In this document: positions 6,945 to 13,875 of the stretch, in pieces
How the letters are laid out: every line of letters starts with the position of its first letter
How positions within the stretch are numbered: the stretch's first letter is position 1
DNA from: CAVAWX01 sp963592385
Lineage (GTDB): Bacteria > Actinomycetota > Coriobacteriia > Coriobacteriales > QAMH01
NCBI GenBank assembly: GCA_963592385.1
Contig: CAVAWX010000039.1
Span: forward strand, 1-16,404
DNA length: 16,404 nt
Reading direction: 5' to 3'
Program-made: the position numbers and the translations under genes
Notes under the pieces: model-generated
Seen by the model: the letters and a program-made list of their open reading frames with translations, nothing else
Told to the model about the DNA's origin: nothing
Database searches by the model: none

Positions 6945-7036
6945 GCGCGGGCGGGCGCCGACCGAAGCCCTCTTCGGGCATGCGGAAGCGCACGGTGTGC
7001 CGTTCGCCAGGATGTGCGCCGTGCCGTTCACGCGCC

Positions 7037-7051
7037 TTAGCTCGCAGCTAA
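7037..7051. repeat. Small perfect palindrome upstream of the PASTA gene
   Basis: TTAGCT-CGC-AGCTAA, 6-bp arms with a 3-bp centre, 65 bp before the start of the PASTA-domain gene. It could be an operator or chance; no clear promoter hexamers flank it. Confidence 0.35.
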
Positions 7052-7116
7052 TGCCCGCGCCCCGCTTTACCCCTACCCTGCTCCTTGGACGTCTTTTTAG
7101 GACACAGGAGGAGAAC

Positions 7117-7971
7117 ATGGAGAAGACGGGGTCAAAATTCAAGAACATAAAGACGTGGCAAAAAGTCGTCGCAATCGTCGTCGCGTTTCTGGTTCTGTGC
7201 GGCATCATCGGAGCCATAGGCAGCGGGCGACAATTCACCGCCCCCGATGTGGTGGGAATGAACCTCGACGAGGCGGAGAAAGCCCTCGTCGGTGCAGGCT
7301 TCAGTCAACAGAGCATCACGTCGGAGCGAGAAGACGGCAAGGGCATCGTGGTGAAAGACGACAAAATCGTCTCGAGCCAGGATCCGGCCGCCGGCACAGA
7401 ATGCACCGGGTCGACGGAAATCAAGCTCATGGTGCAGACGACGGAAGAACACGCAGAAGCCGAGGCGAAATCCATAGTCGATCCCCTGACGGAAAAAGAC
7501 TGCAAAGAAGCAATCGGGCAGCTCGAAAGCGCGGGCTGGACAGTGAAGACGGCCCTCAAGGAGACAGGACACGAGTTCAGCGCTGAAGAAAGAGAGGGGC
7601 TTGACCTCCTGACGACTGGATACACGATCGGCAACTCCGAGAAAAAAGAGATCACGTTGTACGTGAACACCCAGCTCAACATCGACGCCAATAAGCAGAA
7701 AGATGAAATCCTCCGCGTTCTTGCGGAAAAGCTCGACCGCGAGACGGCCTTGGACGCGGTAAGTGCATACGGCAAGGAGACGTACCCGTACGGCTTCAAG
7801 CTGAAGAGAAGCGACACGACCACGAGCGCTCAAGACGAGAACACATGGTTCGTGAAAGGACTGTGCAATATAACCAACGCGTTCAAAGCCAAGGAGAAGA
7901 ACGTGACATTCGAATGCAAGGTCACGGGAACAAACGAGAATCCCGTCGTCAGCGATTTCATGGTCTATTAG
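7117..7971 (+). CDS. Membrane-anchored extracellular PASTA-domain protein
   Basis: A 284-residue protein starting at ATG 7117, fixed by AGGAGG (7106-7111) 5 nt upstream. A short Lys-rich cytoplasmic start is followed by one membrane helix (about 15-35); the Cys at 28 does not fit a lipobox, so it is an anchored rather than lipidated protein. Residues 39-107 are a PASTA domain (FTAPDVVGMNLDEAEKALVG, then VSSQDPAAGTE), the module that binds peptidoglycan or beta-lactams in PknB/PrkC kinases and PBPs. About 118-184 (LTEKDCKEAIGQLESAGW to ITLYVN) looks like a second, degenerate copy. The C-terminal 100 residues are unrecognised. The gene is visibly richer in AAA, GAA and ATA-type codons than its neighbours. 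It stands 40 bp before a regulator-kinase pair; a sensor role for that kinase is inference. Confidence 0.75.
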   Translation: MEKTGSKFKNIKTWQKVVAIVVAFLVLCGIIGAIGSGRQFTAPDVVGMNLDEAEKALVGAGFSQQSITSEREDGKGIVVKDDKIVSSQDPAAGTECTGSTEIKLMVQTTEEHAEAEAKSIVDPLTEKDCKEAIGQLESAGWTVKTALKETGHEFSAEEREGLDLLTTGYTIGNSEKKEITLYVNTQLNIDANKQKDEILRVLAEKLDRETALDAVSAYGKETYPYGFKLKRSDTTTSAQDENTWFVKGLCNITNAFKAKEKNVTFECKVTGTNENPVVSDFMVY

Positions 7972-8011
7972 GCGAGCGGAAAAGAAAAGCCGCCGAGGCG
8001 GGTCTGCTACC

Positions 8012-8488
8012 ATGCGCACAAGACGACACAAGGTCCTCGAGAAGGGGCGGCGCGTGCGCGAGCAGACCTACCTGACAGACGAACTGCTCGAGGGCATTCT
8101 GCGTGCCCGCACTTCCGACGCCGTCGCCGAGATGGCGTACACGGACGCGCCCGACCTGCCCGGATTTCTAAACGAGATGCTCGAGCGCAAGGGGCTGCGC
8201 CGCATCGACGTGGTGCACGCGGCCAACTTAAACGAGACCTTCGGCTACCAGATATTCACCGGCGCGCGCAGGCCCTCGCGCGACAAGGTGCTCGCGCTCG
8301 CGTTTGCGCTGGGGCTGGACCTGCACGAGACGCAGCGGCTCTTGAGCCTGGCCGACGCGGGCAGCCTCTACAGCAAGAACAGGCGCGACGCCATCATCAT
8401 CTTCTGCATCGCACACGGATATACGCTCGAACGCGCCGACGAGGAGCTGTACCGCTTCGGCGAGAAGACGGTGAGCGACGATGCGTGA
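8012..8488 (+). CDS. XRE-like helix-turn-helix regulator coupled to a Ser/Thr kinase
   Basis: A protein of 158 residues (144 if the alternative GTG start at 8054 is used, which has AAGGGG 6 nt before it; ATG 8012 has only a weak site, so the shorter form is quite plausible). Residues about 49-104 resemble an XRE/Cro-type helix-turn-helix: LPGFLNEMLERKGL, then NETFGYQIFTGARRPSRDKV with the Q and R spacing of a recognition helix, then LALAFALGLDLHETQRLL. The C-terminal part is helical and may mediate dimerisation or kinase contact. Its stop overlaps the kinase start by 8 bp (ATGCGTGA), so the two are translationally coupled. Known pattern: small XRE-like proteins next to kinases can be their substrate or co-regulator. 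That role is inferred here. Confidence 0.75.
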   Translation: MRTRRHKVLEKGRRVREQTYLTDELLEGILRARTSDAVAEMAYTDAPDLPGFLNEMLERKGLRRIDVVHAANLNETFGYQIFTGARRPSRDKVLALAFALGLDLHETQRLLSLADAGSLYSKNRRDAIIIFCIAHGYTLERADEELYRFGEKTVSDDA

Positions 8489-9908
8489 GGACGGCGACAC
8501 GGGGGCGACGGTGCCGACCGGTGAACGGGGCGGCGCGGCAGCAGGCGCGGCGCATGGTGAAAGGGGCGGCGCGACAGCAGGCGCGGCAGACGAGCTGGCC
8601 CGCGAGATGGCCGCCTTCGACGCGACGCGCGCCTGGAGCACCGAGGAGCTGCTGAAAGAGTCGCCCATGGAGCGCACGGAGCTGGTGGCAGACGCGGCCG
8701 GGCAGCGCTACATCCGCAAGTACATCGACCTCGCGGGCACGCGCGACGAGGGTGAAAGCCCCGGCGGCGCAGACGCGGCGGGCAATGCGGCGGCTGAAAG
8801 CTGGGGCGGCTCAGGCGCGGCGGGTGAAGGCCGGGATGGCGCCCGCGAGCGGCACCCCTACGAGATGCTTTCCGAGATAGGCTGCCCCTTCCTGCCGCAC
8901 GTGCGTTTTGCCGAGGTCGTGGCAGACAAGCTCGTCGTCGTGACGGACTACGTGCCGGGCTGCGACCTGCGCGCGCTCGTCGAGGGCAGCGGGCCTGTGG
9001 CGCCGGCCCGCGCCCGCCGTATGCTCCGCTGCATGTGCATGGCCCTGAGCGCCCTGCACGAGGCCGCGCGCCGGCCGATCGTGCACCGCGACGTCAACCC
9101 CGGCAACATCATCGTGCACGGAGAGGTCGCCGTGCTCGTGGACCTGGGGGTCGCGCGCGTCTACCGCGACGACGCCGCCCACGACACGCGCCTTCTGGGC
9201 ACGGCGGGCTACACCGCGCCCGAGCAGTACGGGTTTCGCCAGACCGACGCGCGCGCCGACATCTACTCGCTGGGCATGGTCGTGCGCTTCATGCTGACGG
9301 GACGCGAACCGGGCGAGCGGATTTCGGCTGGCGAGCTGCCCGCGCCCCTTGCCGCCGTCGTGGAGACGGCCACGAGGCTCGACCCGGCGCGGCGCTACGC
9401 GAGCGTGCGCGCGATGCACGCCGATTTGGAAGCCGCCTTCGACGAGGTGGCACCGGCTTCACCCGAGGCGGCGGCGCCAGCTTCACCCGAGGCGGCGGCA
9501 CCGACTTCACCCGAAGCACCGCCGGCTTCACCCGACACATCTGCGCCCGCCACAACCGCGCGGGGCACGGGGCGCACTAAGCCCACGCGCGTCCTCTGGC
9601 GCATGTGCCAGGCGCTGCTCATCGCCCTCACCGCCATCATGGACGCCGCCCTCGTGGCCGTGAGCGTGCGCTACACGCGGCCCGAGGTGATCGCCTTCGC
9701 CGCGCTGATGGGCGTCTTCCTCATCACCATCCCCATGATGTGCCTGGCAAACCCGGGCGACTGGCTCGGCCGCCTGCGCCTTTTCTCCAGGTCGCGGCAT
9801 CCGCGCATCTGGCGCGCCTTTGCCGTCGCGCTGGCCAGCATCGTCGTCTTCATCATCGGCGGTATACTCGTCCAGACGACGGGCGCCGACCTGGGCGAGC
9901 CGTTCTAG
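8481..9908 (+). CDS. Hanks-type serine/threonine protein kinase with three membrane segments
   Basis: A 475-residue protein. The kinase domain spans about 65-320: probable ATP-anchoring Lys in RYIRKYI (K80), hinge VVVTDYVPGCDL (152-163), catalytic loop HRDVNPGN (202-209), metal-binding DLG in place of DFG (221-223), activation segment GTAGYTAPEQ (240-249) and structural Asp in DIYSLG (260-265). A recognisable glycine-rich loop is absent, and a Gly/Ala-rich insert (about 86-122) sits between K80 and the presumed C helix. Three membrane helices follow (about 373-395, 402-423, 444-464) after a Pro/Ala/Ser/Glu linker made of eight-residue repeats. There is no extracellular PASTA part. Two twelve-residue repeats occur at the N terminus (14-25, 26-37). 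It starts inside the regulator gene. Activity is likely because all catalytic residues are present; substrates are unknown. Confidence 0.88.
   Translation: MREDGDTGATVPTGERGGAAAGAAHGERGGATAGAADELAREMAAFDATRAWSTEELLKESPMERTELVADAAGQRYIRKYIDLAGTRDEGESPGGADAAGNAAAESWGGSGAAGEGRDGARERHPYEMLSEIGCPFLPHVRFAEVVADKLVVVTDYVPGCDLRALVEGSGPVAPARARRMLRCMCMALSALHEAARRPIVHRDVNPGNIIVHGEVAVLVDLGVARVYRDDAAHDTRLLGTAGYTAPEQYGFRQTDARADIYSLGMVVRFMLTGREPGERISAGELPAPLAAVVETATRLDPARRYASVRAMHADLEAAFDEVAPASPEAAAPASPEAAAPTSPEAPPASPDTSAPATTARGTGRTKPTRVLWRMCQALLIALTAIMDAALVAVSVRYTRPEVIAFAALMGVFLITIPMMCLANPGDWLGRLRLFSRSRHPRIWRAFAVALASIVVFIIGGILVQTTGADLGEPF
8520..8591 (+). repeat. 36-bp tandem duplication in the kinase N terminus
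   Basis: Two 36-bp copies (8520-8555 and 8556-8591), each beginning GGTGAA and differing at only a few positions, encode GERGGAAAGAAH and GERGGATAGAAD. Looser copies starting GGTGAA or GCTGAA recur near 8752, 8788 and 8821 inside the same gene. Confidence 0.8.
9450..9535 (+). repeat. 24-bp tandem repeats encoding (APASPEAA)n in the kinase linker
   Basis: Three copies of a 24-bp unit (9450-9473, 9474-9497, 9498-9521) plus a partial fourth, sharing the core CTTCACCCGA. They encode APASPEAA-type octapeptides that form the juxtamembrane linker of the kinase. Variation in copy number would lengthen or shorten the linker without a frameshift. Confidence 0.8.
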
Positions 9909-9930
9909 CAGACGAAAAGGAGCGGCACAC

Positions 9931-10686
9931 ATGAAATGCGTATCGTGGAACGTGAACGGCCTGCGGGCCGCGGCGAAGAAGGGCTTCGAGGAGACGTTTC
10001 GCGCCTTCGACGCCGACATCTTCGCCGTGCAGGAGACCAAGCTGCAGGCCGGCCAGGAGCCGTTTTCTCCCGAGGGCTACCACGAGTACTGGGCATACGC
10101 CGAGAAGAAGGGCTACTCGGGCACGGCCGTGTTCAGCCGCATCGAGCCGAAGGGCGTCGAGGTGGGGATCGGGGACGCGCGCTTCGACGCGGAAGGACGC
10201 ACGCTCACCCTCGAGTTCGACGACTTCTTCTTCGTCTGCGTCTACACGCCCAACGCCCAGCACGGCCTGGCGCGCATCGATTTCCGCTGCGCGTTCGAGG
10301 ACGCCTTCCGCACGTACCTGAGCGGGCTGGCCGCGAAGAAGGGCGTGGTCGTGTGCGGCGACATGAACGTGGCCCACGAGCCCATCGACCTGGCACGACC
10401 CAAGGAAAACGTGGGCAACGCGGGCTTTTCGGACGAGGAGCGCGGCAAGTTCGACGAGCTGCTCGACGCCGGCTTCATCGACACCTTCCGCGAGCTGCAC
10501 CCGGACGAGGCGGGGCGCTACTCGTGGTGGAGCTATCGGATGAAGGCGCGCGAGCGCAACGTGGGGTGGCGCATCGACTATTTCCTGGCCAGCGAGGAGC
10601 TGCGCGGCAAGCTGCAGGCCGCCGAGATCCACGACGACGTGATGGGCAGCGACCACTGCCCGGTGAGCCTCACGCTCGACGTTTGA
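9931..10686 (+). CDS. xth: Exodeoxyribonuclease III / AP endonuclease
   Basis: A 251-residue protein of the ExoIII/APE1 family, which cuts 5' to abasic sites and trims 3' ends in base excision repair. Conserved catalytic residues are present: N7 (WNVNGLR), E35 (QETKLQ), Y105 (YTPNA), D144 and N146 (GDMNVAHEPID), and the terminal S-D-H (240-242). WSYRMKARERNVGWRIDYFL (200-219) is the family's DNA-binding and structural stretch. ATG 9931 is chosen for AAGGAG (9917-9922) 8 nt upstream and because the protein begins directly with the first catalytic strand. It lies 22 bp after the kinase; a TATACT at 9863-9868 could be an internal promoter, though without a convincing -35. Its last 17 bp overlap the convergent end of lgt. 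Confidence 0.95.
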   Translation: MKCVSWNVNGLRAAAKKGFEETFRAFDADIFAVQETKLQAGQEPFSPEGYHEYWAYAEKKGYSGTAVFSRIEPKGVEVGIGDARFDAEGRTLTLEFDDFFFVCVYTPNAQHGLARIDFRCAFEDAFRTYLSGLAAKKGVVVCGDMNVAHEPIDLARPKENVGNAGFSDEERGKFDELLDAGFIDTFRELHPDEAGRYSWWSYRMKARERNVGWRIDYFLASEELRGKLQAAEIHDDVMGSDHCPVSLTLDV

Positions 10687-11500
10687 GCTGCCCCACCCCG
10701 CGCTGGGGCAGGCGCGCGTGCAGCGCCCACACGAGCAGGACCGCGCCCGCGATCACCATGGGCAGGCTGAGCAGCTGGCCCATGGTCCCCCAGCTGCCGA
10801 AGAAGTAGCCGATCTGCACGTCGGGCAGGCGCACGAACTCGACGAGTATGCGAAACAGCCCGTAGAGCACGAGGAAGCTGCCGAGGAAAAACCCGCGCGG
10901 GCGCGGCGGGTCGCACTTGCGGCTGAGGGCGTAGAGCACGATGAAGATGACGATGCCCTCGAGCGCCGCCTCGTAGAGCTGGCTGGGATGCTGCAGGGTG
11001 CCCGAGCCGGTGAAGTCCACGCCCCAGGCCAGGGTCGTGGCCGCGCCGTAAAGCTCGCCGTTCACGAAGTTCGCGAGGCGCCCGAAAAACAGGCCCACCG
11101 GCGCGGCGCAGGCCACGAGGTCGGCGAGCGTCAGATACGGGATGCGGTAGACGCGCGAGAAGATGAAGCCGGCCACGAGCGCCCCGATCATGCCGCCGTG
11201 AAACGACATGCCGCCCTTGTTCACCGCGAAGATCTCGAGCGGCTCGGCCAGGTAGTGGCCGTCGCCGTAGAAGAGGCAGTAGCCCAAGCGCGCGCACACC
11301 ACGATGCCGATGGCCAGGTAGCACACGAAAACGAGCACGTCGTAGGGGGCAAAGGGGATTTTCCAGCGCCGCGCCCGGCGGCACACCACGACGCCCGCGA
11401 GCGCGAATCCCGCGATGTAGGCAAGGCCGTACCAGCGCACGGACAGAGGGCCGAGCGAGAAGGCCACGGGGTCGAGCATATGCCAGAAGTCGTTGAGCAT
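10670..11500 (-). CDS. lgt: Prolipoprotein diacylglyceryl transferase
   Basis: A 276-residue polytopic membrane enzyme that transfers diacylglycerol from phosphatidylglycerol to the lipobox Cys of prolipoproteins, the first step of lipoprotein maturation. Visible motifs: GGMSFHGGMIG (96-106) with the essential His, the Lgt signature GRLANFVNGELYG (140-152), HPSQLYE (171-177) and RILVEFVR (217-224). About seven hydrophobic segments are present. ATG 11500 gives the usual family N terminus (MLNDFWHMLDPVAFSLGPL, then VRWYGL); ATG 11509 is the alternative, adding three residues. Neither has a Shine-Dalgarno sequence, and a possible -10 TACCAT lies 7 nt before ATG 11500, suggesting a leaderless mRNA. 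A much longer frame upstream is Pro/Cys-rich and not credible as protein. It converges on xth with a 17-bp overlap. Confidence 0.95.
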   Translation of the reverse strand: MLNDFWHMLDPVAFSLGPLSVRWYGLAYIAGFALAGVVVCRRARRWKIPFAPYDVLVFVCYLAIGIVVCARLGYCLFYGDGHYLAEPLEIFAVNKGGMSFHGGMIGALVAGFIFSRVYRIPYLTLADLVACAAPVGLFFGRLANFVNGELYGAATTLAWGVDFTGSGTLQHPSQLYEAALEGIVIFIVLYALSRKCDPPRPRGFFLGSFLVLYGLFRILVEFVRLPDVQIGYFFGSWGTMGQLLSLPMVIAGAVLLVWALHARLPQRGVGQLKRRA

Positions 11501-11506
11501 GGGGCG

Positions 11507-11518
11507 CATGGTACCATG
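11507..11518. promoter_or_regulatory. Palindrome with possible overlapping divergent -10 elements
   Basis: CATGGTACCATG is a perfect 12-bp palindrome between the divergent starts of lgt and the flavoprotein. Read either way it contains TACCAT (a TANNNT -10 hexamer) ending 6-7 nt before ATG 11524 (plus) and ATG 11500 (minus). Neither gene has a ribosome binding site here. Promoter function is inferred; no -35 is clear. Confidence 0.45.
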
Positions 11519-11523
11519 TGCGC

Positions 11524-12750
11524 ATGAAGACGAAACAAGACCACACGGCGGCAGAAGCAGAGGCGGCGGCGGGCGCAGGTGCGGCGGGCGCGGGCCGCAA
11601 CACCACAGCGCCTGCGGCAACCCAGCACTACACGACGCTCGTGGTGGGCGCCGGCCCTGCGGGCGCCATGTGCGCCGCCGAGGCCGCAGCGCGCGGGCCG
11701 GTGCTGCTCGTGGACGCCTTCACCCTGCCGCGCGACAAGAGCTGCGGCGGCATGCTCAACGAGTACGCGCAGGCCTTCCTGCACGAGCGCTTCGGCGAGA
11801 TCGACGCGCGCCTGCTCTCCGAGCCGCAGCGCATCAACTTCCGCTTCTTCGACTGGGACCGCGACCTGCGCAAGGCCACGACCCTTTCCTTCGTGAACGT
11901 CGAGCGCTGCCTCTTCGACGACTGGCTGCTGCACACGCTGCCCGACGCGGTGGAGGTGCGCGGGGCCACGCGCCTGGTCGCACTGACCCAGACAGACGAG
12001 GGCGTGGAGGCGCTGCTACGCCCGGCCGACGACGCGAGCGCCGCGCCTGTACGCGTGACCTGCGACTACCTCGTGGGCTGCGACGGCCCGCGCTCGACCG
12101 TGCGCCGCTGCCTGCCCGTGCCCCAGGTCGCGCTCTACCGCACCCTGCAAGACTACCTGCCGCTCGAAAAGCCGCTCGAGCCCTTCTTCGACTGCGTGTA
12201 CGCGCGGGGCCTGGGCGACGCCTACGGCTACGGCTACGTCGTCCCCAAGGGCAAGCTCGCCATCGTGGGCAGCGTCTTTTACCCGGGGTCGCGGCACGTG
12301 CGCGAGGTCCACGAGCGGGCGCTGGACATGTACCGCTCGTTTTACCCCTACGCCGCGCACAGCGAGAAGCGCGAGGCATGGACGGCGGCGCAGGTGAAAA
12401 ACGCGGCCGACATCGTCACGGGGCAGCGGCGCGTGCTGCTGGCCGGCGAGGCGGGCGGCCTGTTCTCGCCCAGCTCCGGCGAGGGCATCAGCTTCGCGTT
12501 GAACTCGGGCGCGCGTGCGGGCAAGGCGATCGCGCATGCGCGGGAAGGCGCCACGGTGCTGGGAAAACGCGCGCATGCCTCCTGGGACGAATCCGAGGCG
12601 CTGCGCCTCTACCGCGCGTCCATGCAGCCGATCGTGGCCAACATCATGCGACGGCTGCGCTACTTTCCCGTGCTCGATTCCGATTTGGGCAAGGACCTCG
12701 CGCGCTTTGCGCCGGACGCCCTCGTGGACTTCGTCGCGCACCGCATCTAG
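11524..12750 (+). CDS. FAD-dependent oxidoreductase, geranylgeranyl reductase family
   Basis: A 408-residue flavoprotein. An Ala/Gly-rich tail of about 34 residues precedes the Rossmann strand TLVVGAGPAGAMCAAEAA (38-55) with GxGxxG at 42-47 and the acidic D64 that binds the FAD ribose. DKSCGGML (71-78) matches the geranylgeranyl-reductase family CGG motif, LVGCDGPRSTVRR (183-195) is the conserved GD motif region, and VLLAGEAGGLFSPSSGEGI (304-322) is the second FAD-binding segment. Known members reduce isoprenoid double bonds (lipids, menaquinone tails) or act in FixC-type electron transfer; the substrate here cannot be told. ATG 11524 is taken (GTG 11518 is possible); there is no ribosome binding site, which fits the leaderless start proposed above. 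Its last codons are part of a 24-bp duplication. Confidence 0.88.
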   Translation: MKTKQDHTAAEAEAAAGAGAAGAGRNTTAPAATQHYTTLVVGAGPAGAMCAAEAAARGPVLLVDAFTLPRDKSCGGMLNEYAQAFLHERFGEIDARLLSEPQRINFRFFDWDRDLRKATTLSFVNVERCLFDDWLLHTLPDAVEVRGATRLVALTQTDEGVEALLRPADDASAAPVRVTCDYLVGCDGPRSTVRRCLPVPQVALYRTLQDYLPLEKPLEPFFDCVYARGLGDAYGYGYVVPKGKLAIVGSVFYPGSRHVREVHERALDMYRSFYPYAAHSEKREAWTAAQVKNAADIVTGQRRVLLAGEAGGLFSPSSGEGISFALNSGARAGKAIAHAREGATVLGKRAHASWDESEALRLYRASMQPIVANIMRRLRYFPVLDSDLGKDLARFAPDALVDFVAHRI

Positions 12751-12823
12751 CGGACGGCAACGGGCGCCGGCTTCACCACGCCTCACAACTCCTGCGGGTT
12801 TCGTCGCGCACCGCATCTAGCGG
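12730..12823. repeat. 24-bp direct repeat spanning the ends of two convergent genes
   Basis: An exact 24-bp sequence containing CACCGCATCTAGCGG occurs at 12730-12753 and 12800-12823. The first copy encodes the end of the flavoprotein (VAHRI and stop). The second copy carries the stop codon of the convergent cation-efflux gene. CTAG within the repeat reads as TAG on both strands. The 46 bp between the copies contain nothing else recognisable. Confidence 0.9.
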
Positions 12824-13875
12824 CGCTGCGCCCCCTCTTCGTCCTCGTCTTCGTCCTCCCAGCCGGCTTCCTCGATCTTCTGCTCCTGCACCGAGCGGAT
12901 CGACTCGGCCTCGATGAAGACGGCGCTTGCCTGCGGCCAACGTGCATGCAGCCGGCGCTCCAGGTCGTCCACGCACGAGAGCACGTCGTAGGCGGCAAGG
13001 CTCGGGCGAAACGTCGCGTCGATGGCGATGAGCAGCGAGGACGGCCCCATGTACATCGTGAGGATGCGCCCGCAGCTCATCACGCGGTCGTCGGCTTCGA
13101 CAATCTCGCGCAGCTCGTCGAGGGCATGGTGCTTCATCCCCTCGCCCACCAGCAGGTCCTTGGTCTCGCGCAGCAATATGACGGCGACTATGCACAGCAG
13201 CAGGCCGATGACGATCGAGGCCGCGCCGTCGAAGTAGAGGTTGCCGGTGAAGTGGCACGCGAGCGTCGCGAGCAGCGCCACGACAAGGCCCAGCTCGGCG
13301 GCCGTGTCCTCCAGCACCACCGTGTACAGCGATGGGTCCTTGGTGTCGCGGATGAACTTCAGCGGCCCGGTCGTGCCGCGTGCCTCGTTGAACTGCTTGA
13401 TCGCGATGCCCAGCGTGATGCCCTCGATGATCATGGCCAAGACAAGCACCACGTAGTTCAGCGTCGTGTCGCCCATGGGCTCGTGGACGCCGGCGTAGGT
13501 GTCGCGCAGGGACTGCACGCCTTGCACGATGGAGATGCCGCCGCCCAAAAAGAAGATGAGCAGCGCGACCAGCATGGTCCAAAAGTACAGCTCCTTGCCG
13601 TAGCCGAAGGGGTGCAGGTAATCGCGCTCCTTCGTGGACTGGCGCATGCCGAAGAGCATGAGGATGCCGTTGCCCGAATCGACCATGGAGTGGATGCCCT
13701 CGGACATCATGGCCACCGACCCGGAGATGCCCGCGGCGACGAACTTCACCACGCCCACGGCGATGTTGCCGCACATGCCGGCGACGACGGCCACCTTGCC
13801 GTGCTTCTTCGTCGAGCCCATGTGCTCGGCGCGCGCCTTCTCCTCGAGCTGCTCTATCGTCGGTCCGTTGTACAT
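12817..13875 (-). CDS. Cation diffusion facilitator (CDF) metal transporter, ZnT9-like
   Basis: A 352-residue inner-membrane protein with six predicted helices, which would exchange divalent metal (Zn, Fe, Mn or similar) for protons. TM2 has the HxxxD pair of the transport site (EGIHSMVDSGN, H62 and D66). HPFGYGKELYFW (88-99) is the conserved loop. TM5 has EDTAAELGL (189-197) in place of the second HxxxD; an ED-AA pattern here is characteristic of the SLC30A9/ZnT9-like branch. The last 90 residues form the ferredoxin-like cytoplasmic dimerisation domain, ending in an acidic run (EDEDEDEE). ATG 13875 follows a good AGGAGG, but with an unusually long 13-nt spacer. Metal specificity cannot be read from the sequence. 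The gene lies 109 bp after degV and may share its transcript. Confidence 0.92.
   Translation of the reverse strand: MYNGPTIEQLEEKARAEHMGSTKKHGKVAVVAGMCGNIAVGVVKFVAAGISGSVAMMSEGIHSMVDSGNGILMLFGMRQSTKERDYLHPFGYGKELYFWTMLVALLIFFLGGGISIVQGVQSLRDTYAGVHEPMGDTTLNYVVLVLAMIIEGITLGIAIKQFNEARGTTGPLKFIRDTKDPSLYTVVLEDTAAELGLVVALLATLACHFTGNLYFDGAASIVIGLLLCIVAVILLRETKDLLVGEGMKHHALDELREIVEADDRVMSCGRILTMYMGPSSLLIAIDATFRPSLAAYDVLSCVDDLERRLHARWPQASAVFIEAESIRSVQEQKIEEAGWEDEDEDEEGAQRR

Noticed and set aside
6887..7116. T-box leader upstream of the synthetase-like gene
   Set aside because: The predicted leader from the TATAAT is only about 45 nt and contains no T-box sequence or antiterminator.
11501..11620. Long N-terminal extension of Lgt (start at 11620)
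   Set aside because: The extra residues are Pro/Cys-rich, unlike any Lgt, and the extension runs antisense through the flavoprotein gene start.
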